From NCBI GenBank assembly GCA_024509875.1, contig JAMPIV010019834.1, forward strand, positions 248,001 to 312,000: 64,000 bases of DNA, in the 5' to 3' direction. Each line of letters opens with the position of its first letter. The first letter of the stretch is position 1. Position numbers and translations under genes: made by a program. Positions 57,234-64,000 of the stretch are shown here, in pieces. This stretch comes from Oreohelix idahoensis (lineage: Eukaryota > Mollusca > Gastropoda > Stylommatophora > Oreohelicidae). The notes beneath the pieces were generated by a model, which was not told the origin of the DNA, ran no database searches, and was given only the letters and a program-made list of their open reading frames with translations.

Positions 57234-57849
57234 ATTATATAGCTAATGAATATATGTGTATTTTTTTCTTCTTTTACAATTTAACTTGTAATAATTAAGC
57301 AAATAATTTTCAAATATAATAATATAAAAAATATTTAATATTTTACACTGGTAATAATAAAATTGATGTATAATTATACAGTAATTCACTTTAGAAAAGC
57401 GGATTCTCATAATGTATTTAAAAAATAAAAATATGCTTTGTAGTGTTTATCTGGACTGGAAACACAAAATATTGGTTTGATTAATGTATACAGGGCATGC
57501 ACACATTTAAAATGCTCCGGAATGCATTGAGGTAGCATAGACATGTCTAGCATATTAGTGAAAGAAGAACTGAAATAAATAAACTGATGACAACTGCAAT
57601 TTTACAACTGATGGATTCAACATGGAAAACCAAGACAAATAAGAATGTGACAGGCTAAATAAGGAAATAGTAAGCAAACGTAAAACGTCAAGAGAAGCAT
57701 TGCTAAACCAGAATTCCAAAGTACAGTATGCGGTACAGTAACGAAACAACAACAATTAGTGGTGAATGTGACTTTGTAGAAGGTGCAGGAAAACAACGGC
57801 ATAAATAAGAACATTAATAGAAAGATCGTTAGTTAGAAGTAAAACAGAT
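57234..57849. other. No recognisable feature
   Basis: AT-rich DNA between the gypsy LTR and a LINE. Open frames are short and without signature. Confidence 0.4.
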
Positions 57850-58083
57850 CTACATTTAGATATTTTATATACTACGTTAAGACACTTGATTTAGTGAATC
57901 ACTAGTAAATTATCAAAATGTTAGAAAGCATAAACATCTTTGGTAAGGACCTGAGAATAATAAAGAACATGTGCTGGCAATAGACAGCAGCTTTAAGAAT
58001 CAGCGGCGAAACTGGAACATTTCAACAGGTAAAAAATGTTTTAGACAGGGATGTGTGCTGTCACCAGATCTGCTCAAATACCT

Positions 58084-58788
58084 CATCATCATCAGTTGCC
58101 ATCTCCACAACGAAGGTTGGCTGTAATGGATCTCCAACGTCTTCTGTCTCTTGTCTTGGTGGTGCACTCTGATAGACTCTTTCCTGTCCATCTCTTGATG
58201 TTATCTTCCCACTTATAGCGCTGTCTTCCCCTTGCACGTTTGCCTTCAACTCTCCCTTCTGTTATGGTCTTCTGCAAGGTGTTATGCCTTTTTATGTGGC
58301 CAAAGTATTTTAGCTGCCGAACTTTGACCTCCCTCATTAGTTCTCTTTTCATACCTAGATTTTCTAGGACCTCCTTATTTGTTTTCATCTCTTTCCATGA
58401 GATACGCCCCATTCTTCTATATATCCACATTTCAAGAGCCTCAATTCTTTGTTCCAAATGCTTATTCATCGTCCATGTTTCTGCACCATACAGAAATGCA
58501 GAATATATATAACACTTTATGATTCTCAGTTTTAATTTGTGAGATAACTGTTTGGATGTCAGTATATGTTTCATGTTGTTGAATGTAGCTTTGGCCATTC
58601 CTATTCTCTTCTTGATTTCTGTTTCACATCTGCCATCTTCTGTTATTATATGACCAAGATATACGTAGCTCTTGACTTGTTCCAGGATTTTCCCATTTAC
58701 GCTTATCTTTAATGTGGGTTTATCGTCTGTTTTGCTAATTATCATAGTTTTTGTTTTCGCAATATTAATGTCGAGTCCATATTCATGA
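58084..58788 (-). mobile_element. 5'-truncated LINE with 11-bp target duplication
   Basis: 705 bases flanked by the perfect duplication CTCAAATACCT (58073-58083, 58789-58799). The minus strand codes without interruption for a LINE C-terminus: GLDINIAKTKTMI, SYVYLGHIITEDGRC, YGAETWTMNK, RMGRISWKEM, QLKYFGHIKRHNT and GRQRYKWEDNIKRW. It ends in a short TGA-repeat tail (GATGATGATGAGG) at 58084-58096. The open frame suggests recent insertion. Confidence 0.9.
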
Positions 58789-59180
58789 CTCAAATACCTA
58801 GGCACGTTAATAACATCAGATGGAAGATGCATCTCAAAAGTGAAGAATAATAGATTAGCCAGGTAAAAGCAGCATTCTAATTCAAATGAAAAGAATTTAA
58901 TGCAACAACACGTCAGCAACTGAAGTAAGAAAGAGAGTTCTTCAGTGTTATATAGAACCAAAGCTGACATACGGAAGTTAGTCATGGACAATTAGTAAAT
59001 AAGTAGAAAAAGCACTATATGCCACAGAGATGTAATTTTACAGAAGAATTTTTAAAATGACATTGGCAGCTAAAATCAGAAATGAGGATGTCTTGAAAAA
59101 TGCCAATGTCCAAAGGAATCTTAACCCTCAGGTTAGAAAGAAACAATCCACTTTTTTTAGGCATGCTATGAGAATAAGGA

Positions 59181-59390
59181 CCAACGGGCTGATCACCCGT
59201 TTGCCAGTCACTTCGATTACGGAAACAACAGCAGATGGATTGATTTGCCGTTGCCCTAAAGACGCCAATAGGCGTGATGGGAAACAATGGCGAAGAAAAC
59301 CTATCTGCTGTTGCCCTAAGACGCCACTAGGCGTAATGGCCACTGATTGCTTTGACGGTCTGTGGCTAAGGACGGAAGAAGAAGAAGAAG
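59181..59390 (+). mobile_element. SINE with duplicated GACGCC hairpin
   Basis: 210 bases flanked by the perfect 13-base duplication ATGAGAATAAGGA (59168-59180, 59391-59403) and ending in GAA repeats. It contains the block GTTGCCCTAA(A)GACGCC with hairpin stem ACGCC/GGCGT twice, at 59261-59276 and 59320-59335. The copy at 31866-31998 has one such block. I cannot identify an RNA polymerase III promoter with confidence. Confidence 0.85.
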
Positions 59391-59510
59391 ATGAGAATAA
59401 GGAAGCTGAAGTATGTCGTGACAACAGGAAAGATAGAAATAAAATAGACAGAGGACGACAAAGAGAGAAGATTCTGGACAGTTTAACATCATGACATGTG
59501 TCGTGAATTA

Positions 59511-61949
59511 TTCTAATCCCCATATATAAATTAAAACGTAAATGCAAAGCCTAACAAATAAATTTAATAAAAGGAAAGAAGAATGGTAAAGAACAGTGCT
59601 GTCACAATGACTGTACTCGAAATCCCCCTTGTTTTCTACTTCGTCTGCAAATTGTAACGCTTTCACGTTGATAGTAAAAGCCTACTGTATTATTACCCGC
59701 TTTCTTCAATGAAACGTGTACTGTATTTCTTGGAAAAACCTTGAGATACGCAAGCTGATCAATGACCTAAATTTAATATTTCATTCATTCCATTTTATAC
59801 ACGGCGTAACTAAAAGACAGATGGACTAAAGGATAGAGAGAAGGGAGAGGCAGAAAGCAGGGACACCTGCAACACTAAACACGCGTCGCGCGATACACAA
59901 TTGCTGCCATCACGCGTGTAAGGCCACATGCACTAACTTTATTTCAAATCGACAGTGATAAAATTCACTACCCATACCAGAGTTAGGTTTTAAAATCCTG
60001 AAAAAACGCTTATTGGGAATTATGACATTATACCGGTTTACGTTTGAAAACATGACAGTACCCAGACACCCTCAAGTTTGGAAGTGAGAAGGTAGTAACA
60101 GCACGACTATCCTAGAAGAAAATGCATATTGGCTCCATTAAATTCGTATATTTGGGTTCCTTAGGGTTGCTGACAAAGAATATGTAAAACGTTACGCAAA
60201 TAGTCTAGGAATTACCAAGTTATGGCCAAAATAAAATAGTGGGGGTGCCTGACAGCATGAAATCATTTCTGCTCATAAAATTTTTTTATAACGTGTTTGA
60301 AGAAACATTACGTTACGGAAATAGCCTACCATGTTAACTCCTATTTGATTGGAGCGCAACAAATGAAAGACTAAACACGATTGGTCGGACTATAAATACT
60401 ATCTTGTGTTGTCAGGGGAAACGTGAGAAAGGGGTACTTTTTTGAAAAGATGTGTAGACATGGTTTGATTGGGTAGAGCTGCGAATATACTCAATTCAGA
60501 GCGTCTATTCATTGCCACATCTTGTAATAAACCTACTAAGAAGCAGTGCGTTGAGCACCAGTGTATATTTTTTATAAAATAAAGCCTGGGACATCGGCAG
60601 ATCGGAGTTGTGCTATATTCATTGCCAGTCAACGAAACTGTTTATTATTATTTCCATGAATTGTGGTAAGCTTGAAATAGTCAATATTTTTAAATGAAAA
60701 TTGAATGTAAATTGATAAATTATGTCTGTATATATGTGTGGTTCAGTAGCGAACATGATGTAAAGCCTATAGTGCTCCAGCCTGAACAGAAGGTGTCGGA
60801 GGAAAGTAAAACTGCATGGAATGGCCAAACAGTACACTGACACCTAGATTATTAACTAGAAAGAAATAATGCTGGAATTGCAGAGGCGTAGTAACCATTA
60901 GGGAGGGAAATACTGGTATAAAGTATTTCAGATGAAGCTGACAGTTGGCCTAACGCTCTGAACTCAATGTTTGTGATGTATTGTGCTCAATGTAGAAATG
61001 GAGTATAAATTAGTTCTGACGTAGAAGGTACAACCTTCTTGTTTCAGGGACCGTGGTCTTAAAGTTATTGAGCAGCACCTGGTCAGAGCTTTGCTGAAGC
61101 CAGAGGTGGACAGCATACTCCTTGGTCCATATAGCAACCAGTGGGGTGGCTCCAGAACTCATTAAAGTAATCGAGCAGAGGAGTCTTTTACTGCAGTCAT
61201 CACGCAAGATAAGAGAGTGTGGCCATGGAGCTCAACATTATGTACCCCCATCTTAAAATGACATTGTAAACTAAAATTAAGAGGGGAGTTTAATTGTTTT
61301 AATACCAGGAACTGAGAACATCTCCAATACTAGTTCCAATAGAAACAAAATATTGAAGTCATGATGACAAATACCAACAGAGCTTGAACAAAACAAAACC
61401 AGTATTACCTCTTATTACCACTACACAACTGACACACATAGGATACCATTAATAATATATGTCACTACAGAATCATAGTAATACATTCTGTACATATAAC
61501 TTGTAATTAAAATTGATTGTGATTCCTGGTTCCCTTTGTATTTGAATCAGGACACATATACATTCATGACAGCACTGAATACATATTGTTATTTGAAAAG
61601 TTATCAGTGACTCCTTTAAGATATCCTCTTAGAGTGTTATATGTATGTGAGTGTCACAGTGTTGTCAAGTGTGGTGGAATAAATTAAATTGTTTATCTGT
61701 CTGTTGTTGTTATGACTTACACTTCATCATACACATACCCTAGACATATAACGTAGTCATCACACTATTCCAGAATAATTCTGACTGAGGTATACATATG
61801 TGGCAGCAAGTAAGGTTATCTATAATACACTACTCTTATTAGATATAGATACCTTCACAGCTGATCTCAGTCAGTACACTAATTCCCCTATAAATATTTA
61901 TAACATCCCACTTTACCACAACATGGAAAGTCAACAGCAGATTTGATCT
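59511..61949. other. Mostly featureless; one candidate terminal exon
   Basis: No confident gene. A good 3' splice site, CTTCTTGTTTCAG/GGACCG, ends at 61049. A short frame follows (KVIEQHLVRALLKPEVD), and AATAAA with a GT-rich downstream element lies at about 61678. This could be a last exon of an unseen plus-strand gene, but the frame is short and unrecognised. Confidence 0.25.
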
Positions 61950-61960
61950 ATAGTACTATA

Positions 61961-63484
61961 ATAATAATAATAAATTCTTTAAGCACCAAACACGGCGCAT
62001 AAGGCAGAAACCAGTGCTCTCCAGGTTGTTCGTTGTGACGCCACTCCTCTTAGCTCTTGCACATTATTTAGGCCCAACGTTCTTCCTTCTCTTATTATTG
62101 TTCTTCTGAGTGTTTCTTTTGGTCTTCCTTTTTTCCTCTTACCCTCAGGAACCCAAGTGAGCGCCTGTAGTGGTATTCTGTTGTTTTGCATTCGTAGGAC
62201 ATGACCGATATATGACCATCGTCTTTTCCTTATATAGTCGGAGACATATTTCTGCCTAGAGTCTTCTCTTATTTGTCGATTAGTCTTGAATTCTTTCCAA
62301 CTGATGTTCATGAGTTTTCTAAGACATTTGTTCTCGAATGTATTCAGCGTGTTCTCCAATGATTTTGTTATTTTCCAACTCTCACAGCCGTATGTTAACA
62401 CTGAGATAACATTTGAATTAAACAGACGAAGCTTGGTATGTATATTCAATGATCGTAATTTCCAAATGTTAGATAATCTATTGAAGGCGCTAGCTGCCAA
62501 AGCAATTCTAGTATGGATTTCTCTTGTTGTGTCACCATCCTGAGTCATTTTACTGCCTAAATAATTGAAACTTTCAACTTTCTGTAGTTTTTCCCCGTTC
62601 AAGATGATATCAAAGGTCTCGTTAGAAAAGTTCATAACTTTAGTTTTAGAGGCATTTATTTGGAGACCTATTTTAACCGAGAGATGACACAAATTATTTA
62701 TTGCTTCTTGGGATTGTCTTGGTGTTGAACTTAAGAATGCTACATCATCTGCGAAATCCAGGTCCCCCAGGAATTTTCCATTTGTCCATTTTATACCCAA
62801 TTGTTCATTGTGGGTATAGTTTCTCATAACCCAATCAATAGCTATTCCAAAAAGTAGTGGTGACATAATACAGCCTTGTTTCACCCCTGTTTCTACTGTA
62901 AACCATTCTGTATTCCCTTTATTTGTTCTAACACAACATCTTGCATTGTCATATAGCGCTTTGATTATATTCACATATTTTGTTGGAAAACCATAGATTG
63001 TAAGTATCTTCCACAATGATGGGCGGTGTAGACTATCAAAGGCTTTTTGAAAATCGACGAAGGTGATAATAAGTGGCGATTGCCTTTCCACTGGTTCTTC
63101 TATAATTGTTCTTAGTGTGAATATTTGATCAATACATGATCGTTTCGGCCTGAAACCCGCTTGTTCTTCTCTGATCTTTTCGTCAGCATGCAATTTAAGT
63201 CTTTCTAACATCATGCAACATAATAATTTTCCAGGTACTGATAATAGAGATATACCACGCCAGTTATTACAGTCTGATAGATCACCTTTCTTCGGTAGCT
63301 TTACAATAATACTGTCTTTCCATTGTTGTGGTGGTTGTTCTTCTCTCCATACTTCATTTATAATATCTAAAATTCTCAAGAGGTTGTTGTCATTAACTGC
63401 TTTAATCATTTCCCCTGAAATTTCGTCAACTCCAGCAGCTTTAAAATTTTTAAATCTTTTAACGGTATCTTTTAATATCTTTTA
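61961..63484 (-). mobile_element. RTE retrotransposon, 5'-truncated copy 2
   Basis: Same family as 3944-6953. Bounded by the 11-base duplication ATAGTACTATA (61950-61960, 63485-63495). The 3' end carries a TTA-repeat tail (TAA units at 61961-61973 on the plus strand). The 5' end stops within the region before RT, with about 20 bases of TTAAAAGATA-type filler at the junction. Confidence 0.9.
61979..63409 (-). CDS. RTE reverse transcriptase (truncated, open frame)
   Basis: 476 uninterrupted codons covering the whole RT and C-terminal domain: VKLPKKGDLSDCNNWRGIS, AGFRPKRSCIDQI, FVDFQKAFDSLHR, VKQGCIMSPLLF, catalytic FADD in LDFADDVAFLSS, NYLGSKMTQDG, then YIGHVLRMQN and GRPKETLRRT. It lacks the endonuclease and a promoter, so it should not be expressed as an active element. 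The frame upstream of the listed ATG remains open into the truncation point. Its intactness next to its broken full-length sister suggests a recent insertion. Confidence 0.88.
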   Translation of the reverse strand: MIKAVNDNNLLRILDIINEVWREEQPPQQWKDSIIVKLPKKGDLSDCNNWRGISLLSVPGKLLCCMMLERLKLHADEKIREEQAGFRPKRSCIDQIFTLRTIIEEPVERQSPLIITFVDFQKAFDSLHRPSLWKILTIYGFPTKYVNIIKALYDNARCCVRTNKGNTEWFTVETGVKQGCIMSPLLFGIAIDWVMRNYTHNEQLGIKWTNGKFLGDLDFADDVAFLSSTPRQSQEAINNLCHLSVKIGLQINASKTKVMNFSNETFDIILNGEKLQKVESFNYLGSKMTQDGDTTREIHTRIALAASAFNRLSNIWKLRSLNIHTKLRLFNSNVISVLTYGCESWKITKSLENTLNTFENKCLRKLMNISWKEFKTNRQIREDSRQKYVSDYIRKRRWSYIGHVLRMQNNRIPLQALTWVPEGKRKKGRPKETLRRTIIREGRTLGLNNVQELRGVASQRTTWRALVSALCAVFGA

Positions 63485-63495
63485 ATAGTACTATA

Positions 63496-64000
63496 GACAG
63501 GAAGTTATATTATATAAAGGTATGTCACACAGTTTAAATAAATACCGAATTAATATTTAAACAAGAATTTCAGCTTTGGTTACTTTTTCCTTTATTTAAT
63601 TTTAAGTTTGAAAAAAAAAAGATATTTATAAGTTCTCCTTGCGAAGATAGGTAAAATATTTCATGTATTTATATAAATACATAAAATGTTTGTTCAATTA
63701 ATAGTTGACGTTGCTTCATAATAATACAGCAATATAACATTCACACATTAATACAAAATTAATAACGTTGTCGTGAAACGGATAAATATGACGTTAAATA
63801 TTTTCTATTAATTTAACTTCATCAAAATTGGGGGGAGGGGGCGGTAAAATCAGTTCAATTAATTTATTATTAAACAAAAAAGGGTCGTAATTCCATAAAA
63901 AGATAGTTCACTTTATGTTACCCTTGTACGCAATGGTAAATAATGGTGTATACGTGTATCTGTATTACCGCATGTAAGCGCATGTTTCATTTTCTTTAGT
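63496..64000. other. No recognisable feature
   Basis: AT-rich end of the window with a GGGGGAGGGGGCGG run near 63830. No gene or repeat recognised. Confidence 0.4.

Larger units (their letters stand above)
57850..59500 (+). pseudogene. LINE remnant with two nested insertions
   Basis: Plus-strand pieces of one LINE: the RT motif RQGCVLSPDL with a frame break at about 58030-58072, then after an inserted LINE the YLGTLITSDGRC segment at 58795, YIEPKLTYGS at about 58960, KMTLAAKIRNED at 59055, and after a SINE RQREKILDSLTS to 59494. The catalytic FADD part is missing between the first two pieces. The same family occurs at 39150-40060. Confidence 0.7.

Overview
This is a repeat-dominated piece of an animal nuclear genome. 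The evidence is metazoan-type transposons (RTE, mariner, Tc1, hAT and Tigger-like elements, Ty3/gypsy LTR elements, tRNA-derived SINEs), long AT-rich non-coding stretches, microsatellites, and one conventional animal gene, a large-Maf bZIP factor. The Maf N-terminus is unlike the vertebrate MafA/MafB/c-Maf/NRL proteins as I know them, so an invertebrate (mollusc or other protostome) is my best guess. The sequence alone does not fix the lineage.

Layout. 1-3.3 kb: the Maf gene on the minus strand, with a predicted TATA box, a 5' UTR intron and a MARE-like palindrome upstream. 3.9-7.0 kb: a full-length but broken RTE retrotransposon. 7.6-11.5 kb: a tRNA-like SINE, a Tigger-like MITE and two unrelated mariners, each with TIRs and TA target duplications. 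11.5-22.1 kb: non-coding DNA, a diverged LTR and a 2.9-kb solo LTR. 22.3-31.3 kb: an LTR retrotransposon on the minus strand with 2.5-kb LTRs and a gag-PR-integrase reading frame directly followed by the polypurine tract, so reverse transcriptase is absent. 31.5-42.3 kb: microsatellites, SINEs, hAT MITEs, a solo LTR and LINE debris.

42.3-57.2 kb is a transposon nest. A broken Ty3/gypsy copy with integrase upstream of reverse transcriptase (Gmr1-like order) has been interrupted by a LINE, a 2.5-kb LTR, a tRNA-derived SINE, a complete 7.4-kb LTR retrotransposon and another LINE. For the SINE, the 7.4-kb element and the second LINE, target-site duplications are visible and the host reading frame resumes after the insertion. 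57.8-59.5 kb is a second, smaller nest. 62.0-63.5 kb holds a 5'-truncated, young RTE copy with an open reverse-transcriptase frame.

The most unusual object is the 7.4-kb LTR retrotransposon at 47648-55017. Its LTRs are nearly identical apart from one 397-bp block. It has lost integrase and most of reverse transcriptase, and its gag-protease polyprotein ends in what reads as an RNA recognition motif (RRM), preceded by a long Asn/Arg/Ser/Tyr-rich segment where a zinc-knuckle nucleocapsid would normally sit. Apart from Maf I see no confident cellular protein-coding gene in the window.
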